Source: an uncultured Collinsella sp.
GTDB taxonomy: Bacteria; Actinomycetota; Coriobacteriia; Coriobacteriales; Coriobacteriaceae
Assembly: GCA_937925715.1 (NCBI GenBank)
Contig: CALAMG010000031.1
Span: forward strand, 1-64,000
Length of the DNA stretch: 64,000 nucleotides
Direction: 5' to 3'
In this document: one piece after another, positions 24,749-32,233 of the stretch
Numbering within the stretch: position 1 is the first letter of the stretch
Layout of the letters: every line of letters starts with the position of its first letter
The notes under the pieces: model-generated
What the model was told of the DNA's origin: nothing
Databases searched by the model: none
What the model saw: only the letters and a program-made list of their open reading frames with translations
Translations under genes and position numbers: made by a program

Positions 24749-26975
24749 ACTCGCTTGGGGCAACGTCCGCCGCGCCGGCCGCGACTACCTCGTTTTCTTG
24801 TTGACGCTCACCCTGGGCGTCACGGTCTTCTATGCCTTTAACACCGTCTCGATGCAGGTCGACATCGCCGGCATCGAGGAAGCGGGCTTGTCCGAGGTCA
24901 TGGGTACCATGCTCGGCTACCTCACGTACTTTTTGGCCGGCGTCATGGCCTTTTTGATGGTGTACGCCAATAACTACATCATGAAACGCCGCAAAAAGGA
25001 GTTTGGCCTGTACCAGGTACTCGGCATGGGGCGCGGGCGCGTCGCCACGATTATGGCGCTCGAGACTGTGATCGTTTCGGTCGGCGCCTTTGTCGCCGGC
25101 ATCGTGCTGGGCGTGGGGCTCTCTCAGCTCATGGTATTCTTTACGGCCTCGCTCTTTAAGACACAGATCGCCAATTTCCACTTCTTCTTCTCGGTGCATG
25201 CGTTCAACCTGACCCTTGCCTGCATGCTCGTAATGTTTGTGCTCACGTTGCTGCTGAACCTTCTCGCCGTGCGTCGTACCAAACTCATCGAGCTTATGGG
25301 TGCCGAACGTCGCAACGAGAGCATCAAGACACGCAACCCCTGGATTGCGATTGCCATCTTTGCCGTGGGCGTGGTGCTGGTGGGCGTGGCCTATTACCGT
25401 CTGCTACGTGATGGGTTCCCGCTCACCGCGACGGACAGCAAGCTGCAAGAGGGCATGAACCAGTTTGGCATCACGACCGCTATGGTTACCGTGGGCACCT
25501 TTGCCCTGTTCTGGGGACTCTCGGGCATGCTCATCAAGCTGCTGCAGAGCCTGCGCGGTGTGTATTGGCGCGGTCTCAACATGTTTACCGTGCGCCAGCT
25601 TGCGGCCAAGGTCAACACGGTGTGCTTTTCGATGGGCGTCATCGCGATGATCCTGTTTTTGGCCATCACCTCGGTGACGTGCGGCATGTCGATTGCCAAC
25701 GTGATGAACGAGAATCTGGAGCGCTATACGCCGGCCGATATGTCGCAGACGTATATCTATTACACGCCCGATGATCTCGACCATTACAAAGAGTATGCTG
25801 ACCCGTCTGAGGCCGATCGTATGGTGCCGGCTGACGCAACGGTCGACTTGTACTCTGCGTGGCATGGTGAGCTTGTCGATCCGGACAATGATACGGAGAG
25901 TATTTATGGTAAGTCGGCGGACAACAGCGTCGAGACCGGCAAGAAGGTCAATATCGCCGATGTTGCCGGTGAGCATGTGCAGATCGATTCGTATCTGAGT
26001 TATCCGCTTGGCGGCTCGGATCCTTCGGTGACTCCAGGTGAGATGTGCAAGACCATGGGCGAAAAGCTCCCCAAGGCGCTCGAGGGTAGCAACGCCGACA
26101 CGACAGGCCTGTCTGTGACGCCGGCAAGTCAGTACAACAAATTGCGTCAGATGATGGGCAAGGAGCCGGTGAGCATTGGTCGCGACCAGTACTTGCTCAC
26201 GTGTGATTTGGGCGGCGAGCTGGTCGACATGTACACCAAGTATATGGCTGGCGGCCATGCCCTTACCTTGGGCGGGCATACGCTCAAGCCCGCAACCGAT
26301 AAGTCGGACGAAGATACGGCGGCCATCGCCAACTCGGCGATGGGCAGTAATCCGGGTACCGTCGTCGTTGCCGACGAGCTGTTGTCCCAACTTAATCTGC
26401 AACCGTATTCCAGTAGCCTGCTCGTTAACTACAAACAGGGGATGGATACGACCGAGGCAGACGAGAGCATTAAATACACTGCGCTCGACAATCTGCTCGT
26501 TGACGGCAAGGAGCCGGGGTCGTGGGGATTCTTCATCACACGCTCCGAGATGTACGTGCAAGCAGCGCAAATGAACGGTCTTATTAGCTACCTAGCCATC
26601 TACATCGGCTTTGTATTGGTCGTTGCATGCGCGGCGATTCTGTCGATCCAGCAGCTCTCCAATGTGGCCGACGGCAGCCGCAGCTATCGTGTGCTGGCGC
26701 AGATCGGCTGCGACGACCGCCAGATCCGCCATTCGGTGATGGCACAGCAAGCGGTGTTCTTCCTGTTCCCGTTTGCGGTGGGCTTGGCGCACTCCTTTGT
26801 GGCGCTCAAGGTGATTATCGACCTGGTGAGCACGTTCGGCCACATGAGCATCGGTGGCACGGTGGGCCTCACCTGTGCGATCTTCTTGGCATCCTACGGC
26901 GGCTACTTCCTGGTGACCTACCTCATGAGCACCGGCATGGTGCGAGCCGCCATCGCCACCCGCTACAGCGAGTAA
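24738..26975 (+). CDS. FtsX-like ABC permease (BceB-like)
   Basis: Membrane permease of 745 residues. Four N-terminal helices group as in BceB (about 18-37, 57-80, 110-135, 150-180), followed by more helices (near 205-260 and 285-310), a large extracytoplasmic domain of about 300 residues (roughly 320-615), then three C-terminal helices forming the second FtsX domain. That architecture matches peptide-detoxification modules such as BceAB. ATG 24738 lies ten bases inside the ATPase gene; a GTG at 24726 is an alternative. The substrate is not deducible. Confidence 0.9.
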   Translation: MLCKLAWGNVRRAGRDYLVFLLTLTLGVTVFYAFNTVSMQVDIAGIEEAGLSEVMGTMLGYLTYFLAGVMAFLMVYANNYIMKRRKKEFGLYQVLGMGRGRVATIMALETVIVSVGAFVAGIVLGVGLSQLMVFFTASLFKTQIANFHFFFSVHAFNLTLACMLVMFVLTLLLNLLAVRRTKLIELMGAERRNESIKTRNPWIAIAIFAVGVVLVGVAYYRLLRDGFPLTATDSKLQEGMNQFGITTAMVTVGTFALFWGLSGMLIKLLQSLRGVYWRGLNMFTVRQLAAKVNTVCFSMGVIAMILFLAITSVTCGMSIANVMNENLERYTPADMSQTYIYYTPDDLDHYKEYADPSEADRMVPADATVDLYSAWHGELVDPDNDTESIYGKSADNSVETGKKVNIADVAGEHVQIDSYLSYPLGGSDPSVTPGEMCKTMGEKLPKALEGSNADTTGLSVTPASQYNKLRQMMGKEPVSIGRDQYLLTCDLGGELVDMYTKYMAGGHALTLGGHTLKPATDKSDEDTAAIANSAMGSNPGTVVVADELLSQLNLQPYSSSLLVNYKQGMDTTEADESIKYTALDNLLVDGKEPGSWGFFITRSEMYVQAAQMNGLISYLAIYIGFVLVVACAAILSIQQLSNVADGSRSYRVLAQIGCDDRQIRHSVMAQQAVFFLFPFAVGLAHSFVALKVIIDLVSTFGHMSIGGTVGLTCAIFLASYGGYFLVTYLMSTGMVRAAIATRYSE

Positions 26976-27011
26976 CTCGTTCAGCTTGGAATTATCGTAG
27001 GTTGAGCATAG

Positions 27012-27158
27012 GTCAGCGAAAACGCCCCTAAGCGAGCAAGGTGACGTGAAAGAGGAGGGAAGCGTACTTCGGTACGCAACCGACGATTGAACGTCAGATT
27101 GCCGCTTAGGGGCGTTTGCAGCGTCGAGCCGTTACGCGGTTTGGTAAAACCGCGTAAC
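27012..27158 (+). repeat. Structured intergenic element, family B copy 2
   Basis: In order: GTCAGCG; outer helix AAACGCCCCTAAGCG paired with 27103-27117; GAGCAAGGTG; short helix ACGT; GAAAGAGGAGGG; hairpin GCGTAC-TTCG-GTACGC; CGACGATTGAA; ACGT; CAGATTGC; GCAGCGTCGA; and the palindrome GTTACGCGGTTT…AAACCGCGTAAC at the end. Between the BceB-like gene and the amino-acid permease gene. No T-run follows, so it is not an ordinary terminator. The rest of 26976-27284 holds only the ribosome binding site region. Confidence 0.75.
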
Positions 27159-27284
27159 TTCATCGTAGAAGCACGTTTGCGGGCGGCGGATGCTCGTCTC
27201 CTGTCGCCCGCTCACCGAGGCCCGGCAATTGCCTTAATATCTTAAGGACCTCGATTTGTCCAAGACTGAGCGAAGGAGCTCATC

Positions 27285-28715
27285 ATGAGCGACGGAAAGA
27301 AAAAGCTTTCCTTCTTGACGGTCATCTCGACCATCATCTGCGTCGTCTTCGTTTGCGAGGCCGCCGCACCTGCTGCTGCCATTGGCAACCAGCAGTTCTT
27401 CTGGTGGATCTTCCTGATTCTGACCTTCCTGCTCCCTTATGGCATGGTCGTTGCCGAGCTCGGCACTACCTATGACGGTGAGGGTGGCATTTACGACTGG
27501 GTACGCGATGGCCTGGGCGACAAGTGGGGCGCCCGCATTTCGTACTACTACTGGGTTAACTACCCGCTGTGGATTGCCTCGCTGGCCACCATGTTCCCTG
27601 ACATTTTGGGTATGGTCTTTGGCGTCGAGTTCAATCTGATTGCCAAGATTGGTATCGACCTTGCCTTTGTGTGGATCGTCTATCTTATGGGTCGCTCCAA
27701 GGCTGCCGACTCCGAGTGGGTCCTGAACGGCGGCGCCATCATCAAGGTTGCCGTTGCCGTTATCGTCGGCGCTTTGGGCATCTGGTACGCCATGGAGAAC
27801 GGCTTTGCGAACGATATGTCCGCTGCCACCTTCTTGCCCGAGCTCACCAACACCAACGCGCTCGGCTACCTGTCGATTATCATCTTTAACTTCATGGGCT
27901 TCGAGGTCATCTGCACCATGACCGACGATATGGCCGATCCCGCTCGCGATATCCCCAAGGCTATCATCGTCGGCGGCCTGTCCATCGCCGTGATCTATCT
28001 GTTCGCTGGCTTTGGAATCGGCGCTGCTGTGCCGGCCGATTCCATCGATCCCGACTACGGCATGATTTACGCTGTCCAGACTATTGTGGGCGATTCCATG
28101 ATCTTTAAGGTCATCTGCATCGCCTTCCTGATCACGCTGTTCGCCAACATGGCTGCCTGGTCCTTCGGCGTCAACTCCGTTGCTCGCTATGCTGCCGAGC
28201 ATGGCAACATGCCCAAGGTCTTCACCTCGATGATCTCGGATGACGACATGCCCAACGGCGCCAACCTGGTCAACGCCATCGTTGCCTCCCTGGTGCTGTG
28301 CCTGCAGCTGGTTCCCATCGACGCCATCTCCAACGGTGTCTTCTGGATGCTCTTCGGTACCTCCGTTGTCTTCCTGCTGCTGACCTACATCCCGATGTTC
28401 CCGGCATTCCTCAACCTTCGTAAGAACGACCCCAACCGTGAGCGTATCTTTACGTTCCCGTTTAAGGGAGCCATGATGAAGGTCATGCTGGCTATTCCCT
28501 GCATCGAGCTGATTCTGGCTATCGTTGCAACGCTGATTCCGTTCTCTGTCGATGAGATTGGCGATAAGGTCCCGATGATCGTCATCTTCATCGTGCTCTT
28601 GCTTATTGGCGAGGTTGTCCGCGTCGTCAGCGCTAAGGGCCGCGAGACCGAGTACAAGGGTCTCACTCCCGAGCTGGCTGCTCAGCGCCTCGCTGAGGAG
28701 TCCGAGGAGGACTAG
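27285..28715 (+). CDS. APC-family amino-acid/polyamine antiporter, probable agmatine:putrescine exchanger
   Basis: Membrane protein of 476 residues with about 12 hydrophobic helices and the APC-superfamily architecture of the glutamate:GABA antiporter group. Sequences such as GEGGIYDWVRDGLGDKWGAR, IFNFMGFEVICTMTDDMADP and the cytoplasmic tail after EVVRVVSAKGRETE fit this group. GCGAAGGAGCTCATC precedes the ATG. The next gene on the same strand is agmatine deiminase, which is the reason for proposing agmatine/putrescine exchange (AguD-like); the sequence alone cannot fix the substrate. Confidence 0.82.
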   Translation: MSDGKKKLSFLTVISTIICVVFVCEAAAPAAAIGNQQFFWWIFLILTFLLPYGMVVAELGTTYDGEGGIYDWVRDGLGDKWGARISYYYWVNYPLWIASLATMFPDILGMVFGVEFNLIAKIGIDLAFVWIVYLMGRSKAADSEWVLNGGAIIKVAVAVIVGALGIWYAMENGFANDMSAATFLPELTNTNALGYLSIIIFNFMGFEVICTMTDDMADPARDIPKAIIVGGLSIAVIYLFAGFGIGAAVPADSIDPDYGMIYAVQTIVGDSMIFKVICIAFLITLFANMAAWSFGVNSVARYAAEHGNMPKVFTSMISDDDMPNGANLVNAIVASLVLCLQLVPIDAISNGVFWMLFGTSVVFLLLTYIPMFPAFLNLRKNDPNRERIFTFPFKGAMMKVMLAIPCIELILAIVATLIPFSVDEIGDKVPMIVIFIVLLLIGEVVRVVSAKGRETEYKGLTPELAAQRLAEESEED

Positions 28716-29083
28716 AGCACCCGGATTCGGGGCTCCAACCTTCCTCGCGTACCAACGTACGCTTCGTCGGGCTTGTCGCTCCCGACTCGGGACGTTCTAG
28801 CCTCTTCGGAGGCGTGCCCAAGCAACAGGTTTGCTAACCTTTCTCTGAGGTGGGTGCGAGCTATTGCTCCGGTAACCACCGCCCGCCCCAATCTCTCTTC
28901 CGTATCCTTCGTGCGTTTTGTCTCCGCGCACCGGGTTACGTCGTCGCTTGCCGGTGCGACATCCGTGAAAACCGGTGCCGGGCGCCCCGACCTTTGCCGG
29001 GGAACGGGCGCCTACCATCTCTTGGTTTTAGGCTGCGGGTAACCCGCCCGCAGCAAGCGATCGTTCGATTTGGAGGAAATCTT
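28716..29083 (+). other. Long hairpin-rich region upstream of agmatine deiminase
   Basis: No gene. 28760-28800 contains a GCGTAC/GTACGC hairpin, TTCCTC and CGTCGG, which resembles a degraded family B element. Further on are GGCGCC-type and GCTGCGGG/CCCGCAGC stems at about 28978-29012 and 29031-29054, the second ending about 20 bases before the GGAGG ribosome binding site. It may be a regulatory leader, but no known riboswitch is recognised. Confidence 0.4.
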
Positions 29084-30289
29084 ATGCGTACGATCACCGA
29101 GTCCGAGTCCACCCCTAAGGCCGACGGCTTCTTTATGCCCGCTGAGTTCGCTCCGCAGGATCGCGTGTGGATGGGTTGGCCCCACCGCACCGACACCTGG
29201 GCCCACGGCGCCAAGCCGGCTCAGAAGCAGTATGCCGCCATCGCTCGCGCCATCGCCGAGTTCACTCCGGTCACCATGTGCGCCAACCAGGCCGACTACG
29301 CCAACTGCAAGGCCGCCTTTGAGGAAGACGAGAACGTCACCGTTATCGAGATGACCACCGACGACGCTTGGTTCCGCGACACCGCTGCCACTTTTGTTAT
29401 CAATGGCAAGGGCGATAAGCGCGCCAACCACTGGCACTTCAACGCCTACGGCGGCCTCGTCGACGGCCTCTATTTCCCGTGGGACAAGGACGAGCAGATT
29501 GCCCTTAAGATGGCTGAGCTTTCCGGCTGCCGTCGCTATCGTCCCGATGACATGATCCTCGAGGGCGGCTCCATTACCGTCGACGGCGAAGGCGCCGTGG
29601 TCGTGACCGACCAGTGCCTGCTTTCCCCGGGCCGCACCTGCTCTGCGGTTCTGGAGGAGGAAGAGGATCCCGAGTCCATCTGGCCCAAGTTCCACAAGAA
29701 GTTTGAGCCCTGGAGTGAGGAACTTCGCGCCTATATGGACGAGCACCTCAAGGATTACCTGGGTGTCGAGAAGGTCATCTGGGTTAAGGAGGGCATCGAC
29801 CCCGAGGAGACCAACGGCCACATCGATGATGTCGCTACGTTCATCGCTCCGGGCGTCATGGCTTGCATCTGGACCGACGATCCCGAGTATCCGTTCTACG
29901 AGCAATGCCATGCTGTCTACGAGACCCTTTCCAACGCCGTTGACGTCAAGGGCCGCAAGATGAAGGTCTACAAGCTCTGCATGCCTGTGAACCCGCTGTT
30001 CATGGACCAGGCTTCCTGCGACACCATCGACGCCGACGAGAACGCCGAGCCGCGCGTTGCCAACGAGCCGCTGATCGCCTCCTACATGAACTACCTGGTC
30101 ACCAACCACGGCGTTATCGTCCCGCAGTACGGCGACGAGAACGATCAGCTTGCCGTTGACACGCTCCAGAAGATCTACGACGAGGTCTGGGGCGAGGGCG
30201 TCTACAAGTGCGTCGGCGTTCAGTCCGAGCAGGTCGTCTTCGGTGGTGGAAATATCCACTGCATTACGCAGCAGGAACCCTCGGCGTAA
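29084..30289 (+). CDS. aguA: Agmatine deiminase
   Basis: Hydrolyses agmatine to N-carbamoylputrescine and ammonia; guanidine-modifying (penteine) superfamily. 401 residues, in line with the family (about 365-380) plus a short N-terminal extension. Seen: PAEFAPQDRVWMGWPHR, TDDAWFRDTAATFV, LEGGSITVDGEG, NGHIDDVATF with the catalytic histidine and aspartate, and the nucleophile Cys393 in FGGGNIHCITQQ. ATG 29084 has TGGAGGAAAT just upstream. Putrescine carbamoyltransferase and carbamate kinase, usual members of an agmatine operon, are not next to it. Confidence 0.94.
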   Translation: MRTITESESTPKADGFFMPAEFAPQDRVWMGWPHRTDTWAHGAKPAQKQYAAIARAIAEFTPVTMCANQADYANCKAAFEEDENVTVIEMTTDDAWFRDTAATFVINGKGDKRANHWHFNAYGGLVDGLYFPWDKDEQIALKMAELSGCRRYRPDDMILEGGSITVDGEGAVVVTDQCLLSPGRTCSAVLEEEEDPESIWPKFHKKFEPWSEELRAYMDEHLKDYLGVEKVIWVKEGIDPEETNGHIDDVATFIAPGVMACIWTDDPEYPFYEQCHAVYETLSNAVDVKGRKMKVYKLCMPVNPLFMDQASCDTIDADENAEPRVANEPLIASYMNYLVTNHGVIVPQYGDENDQLAVDTLQKIYDEVWGEGVYKCVGVQSEQVVFGGGNIHCITQQEPSA

Positions 30290-30300
30290 CTGTCTGTCTT

Positions 30301-30389
30301 CCCGAGGCACGGCACCTTGCCCTTCAATCGTCGGGCATGACCCTTAAGGTCTATGCCCTCCTCTTTCGCGGGAATCTGCCGCACCTCAG
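30301..30389 (-). repeat. Structured intergenic element, family B copy 4 (short, flipped)
   Basis: On the reverse strand: GAGGTGCGGC, AGATT, CCCGC, GAAAGAGGAGGG, hairpin CATAGACC/GGTCATG, CGACGATTGAA, GGGC, AAGGTGCC. The central motifs are identical to copy 2, but the AGATT and AAGGT loop strands have exchanged sides. It lacks the GTTACGCGG tail. Lies directly after the aguA stop. Confidence 0.65.
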
Positions 30390-30474
30390 AAACCCAGCCG
30401 GTCAAGCGGACCGACGTAGCTAGTTACCGCATTAGTCATTGGTGCCAACCCTGGCAACGATGCAGGTCGAAAAC

Positions 30475-30622
30475 GTCAGCGAAAACCCGCCAGAGCGAGC
30501 AAGGTGCCTTGAAGCGAGGCGGCATTGACCTTTTGGTCATGCCGTCGAAGCTGAAAGGCAGATTGCCGTTCTGGCGGGTTTGCAGCGTCGAGCAGTTACG
30601 CGGTTTGGTAAAACCGCGTAAC
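30475..30622 (+). repeat. Structured intergenic element, family B copy 3
   Basis: GTCAGCGA, outer helix AAACCCGCCAGAG/TTCTGGCGGGTTT, GAGCAAGGT, helix GCCTT/AAGGC, a TGACC-TTTT-GGTCA hairpin extended by GGCAT/TGCC, AGATTGCC, GCAGCGTCGA and the end palindrome GTTACGCGGTTT…AAACCGCGTAAC. The final base is the first base of the convergent aroG stop codon. With copy 4 it fills the 332-base gap between aguA and aroG. Confidence 0.75.
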
Positions 30623-31653
30623 TAAATACGTTCCGCGATCTCGTGGATGAGGTAGTCGGTCTTTTCCCAGCCCAGGCACGGGTCGGTGATCGACTTGCCA
30701 AAGACGCCGCCGTCGACCGGCTGGTTGCCGTCCTCCAGGTAGGACTCGATCATAAAGCCCTTGACCAGCTTGGAGATGGACTCGTTGCGGCGGCAGCTGT
30801 CGAGCACCTCCTTGCAAATGCGGTACTGCTCCAGCGGGCGCTTGCCCGAGTTGTCGTGGTTGCAGTCGATGACCGCCGCCGGGTTGGCGTAGCCGGCGTG
30901 CTCGGTATAGCGCTCGGCCAGGCGCTCCAGGTGCTCGTAGTGGTAATTGGGGTAGGTACGACCATCGAGACCGATGTAGCCACGCATAACGGCGTGTGCG
31001 AGCGGATTGCCGTCGCACTCGACCTCCCAGTTGCGGAAGATGAAGCTCTGGTGCGCCTGCGCGGCGTAAATGGAGTTGAGCATAACGGTGGTAGAGCCGG
31101 CAGTGGGATTCTTCATGCCGACGGGTACCGAAATGCCGCTCGACACCAGGCGATGCTCCTGGTTCTCGACCGAGCGTGCGCCCACGGCAACATAGCTCAG
31201 CAGGTCAACGAGGTATTGGTAGTTGGACGGGTAGAGCATCTCATCGGCGGTGAAGAAGCCGGTCTCCTCGATGACGCGCAGGTGCATGTGGCGGATGGCC
31301 TTGACGCCCTCGAGCAGGTCGTCGGGAGCCTCGGGGTTGGGGTTGTGCAGAAGACCCTTGTAGCCGGTGCCCTTGGTGCGCGGCTTATTGGTGTAGACGC
31401 GCGGAATGATGATGAGCTTGTCCTTGACCTCTTCGGCGGTCTTGGCCAGTCGGTTCATATACTCGAGCACCGAATCCTCGCGGTCGGCAGAGCACGGGCC
31501 GATGATGAGCACCTTACGTGCGTCCTCGCCGGTAAAGACTTTGGCGACCTCGGCGTCAAATGCCTGCTTTTTGGCGGTAAGCTCGGCAGAAAGTGGCATT
31601 TCCTCGCGGATCTCCATGGGGATCGGCAGCCTGCGTTTGAATTCCATGGCCAT
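30622..31653 (-). CDS. 3-deoxy-7-phosphoheptulonate synthase (DAHP synthase, AroG/F/H class)
   Basis: First enzyme of the shikimate pathway, joining phosphoenolpyruvate and erythrose-4-phosphate. 343 residues, the usual size for the type I alpha enzymes. Motifs: VLIIGPCSADREDSVLEYM, PRTKGTGYKGLLHNP, GARSVENQEHR, SVPVGMKNPTAGST and IDCNHDNSGKRPLEQ with metal-binding histidine. ATG 31653 follows GAGGAGACCCCT. Which aromatic amino acid inhibits it is not visible. It has its own promoter at 31708-31736 and ends against a family B element. Confidence 0.93.
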   Translation of the reverse strand: MAMEFKRRLPIPMEIREEMPLSAELTAKKQAFDAEVAKVFTGEDARKVLIIGPCSADREDSVLEYMNRLAKTAEEVKDKLIIIPRVYTNKPRTKGTGYKGLLHNPNPEAPDDLLEGVKAIRHMHLRVIEETGFFTADEMLYPSNYQYLVDLLSYVAVGARSVENQEHRLVSSGISVPVGMKNPTAGSTTVMLNSIYAAQAHQSFIFRNWEVECDGNPLAHAVMRGYIGLDGRTYPNYHYEHLERLAERYTEHAGYANPAAVIDCNHDNSGKRPLEQYRICKEVLDSCRRNESISKLVKGFMIESYLEDGNQPVDGGVFGKSITDPCLGWEKTDYLIHEIAERI

Positions 31654-31707
31654 AGGGGTCTCCTCAATCTATAGAAAGAGCAATAAGCGTATTGTCGAAT
31701 GCTCGGC

Positions 31708-31736
31708 ATTATCCGCTGTCGCACGCTAAAGTGCAA
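31708..31736 (-). promoter_or_regulatory. Promoter of the DAHP synthase gene
   Basis: On the reverse strand TTGCAC (31731-31736) and GATAAT (31708-31713) are separated by exactly 17 bases, a near-consensus housekeeping promoter 55 bases before the start codon. Confidence 0.7.
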
Positions 31737-31751
31737 GCCCTTGTCACCCCG

Positions 31752-31792
31752 AAACCTACCAAAAAGGGACAGGTTTATTTTGGCAGGTTTTA
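31752..31792. repeat. GGGACAG palindrome, AAACCTRCCAAAA type, copy 1
   Basis: AAACCTACCAAAA and TTTTGGCAGGTTT pair around AGGGACAGGTTTA. An almost identical element in the opposite orientation is at 63157-63191. Confidence 0.7.
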
Positions 31793-31872
31793 TCTGGGTA
31801 AACGTCGGCGGATGCCGGGAGGGAGCGGCGCCGCGCGGGACCCTAAGGCTGTTGTCGGTTCCCTAGGAAATA

Positions 31873-32111
31873 CCCTGTGGGCAAAAAATGCCAAATATGA
31901 GTACGGTTGCTATCTTAGTATCATATTGCCTTCGCAAAATAATAGACATAACAGCAAAATATGTTCATTAACGCAAACACATATAAGTCCGCTATGGTGC
32001 TGTTTGATCAATTTAGGGACGCGTGTAAGCCGTGGGAGCGGCATTTGAGGCGGTTTTGGCTGTTACTAAAAAAGTAACAGTACTCATATTTGCCATTTTT
32101 TGCCCACGGGG
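31873..32111. mobile_element. MITE-like element with 39-bp terminal inverted repeats
   Basis: Left end 31873-31911 and right end 32073-32111 are inverted copies beginning CCCYGTGGGCAAAAAATG and continuing CAAATATGAGTAC, with about four mismatches. The 160-base centre is clearly more AT-rich than the surrounding genome (for example ATATTGCC, AAAATAATAGACATAAC, CACATATAAG) and encodes nothing. Next to the right end is a TGTTACT/AGTAACA hairpin. No transposase is present, so a non-autonomous element is the simplest reading. It lies in the 580-base gap between aroG and the ABC exporter. Confidence 0.6.
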
Positions 32112-32168
32112 CCTCGAAGGGGCTGTCAATCAGGTCCCAGGGGGGGCGGTTCGAGGGTCGCAAAACAA

Positions 32169-32205
32169 AAACGGGGGCGCAGGTTGTCCTGCGCCCCCGT
32201 TTTCT
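32169..32205. terminator. Bidirectional hairpin terminator after ABC exporter genes
   Basis: AAAACGGGGGCGCAGG and CCTGCGCCCCCGTTTT form a perfect 16-bp stem around TTGT; on the reverse strand it is 29 bases past the exporter stop and followed by T-rich sequence. Confidence 0.85.
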
Positions 32206-32233
32206 TGGCATTGCGGTTGTTTGCCGCCGGTTT

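Noticed and set aside
28716..29083. A guanidine, polyamine or other known riboswitch before agmatine deiminase
   Set aside because: Hairpins exist but I could not match any known aptamer core.
12077..30622. Family B as a CRISPR or tandem repeat array
   Set aside because: Copies are kilobases apart, differ in their helices and include no spacers or cas genes.
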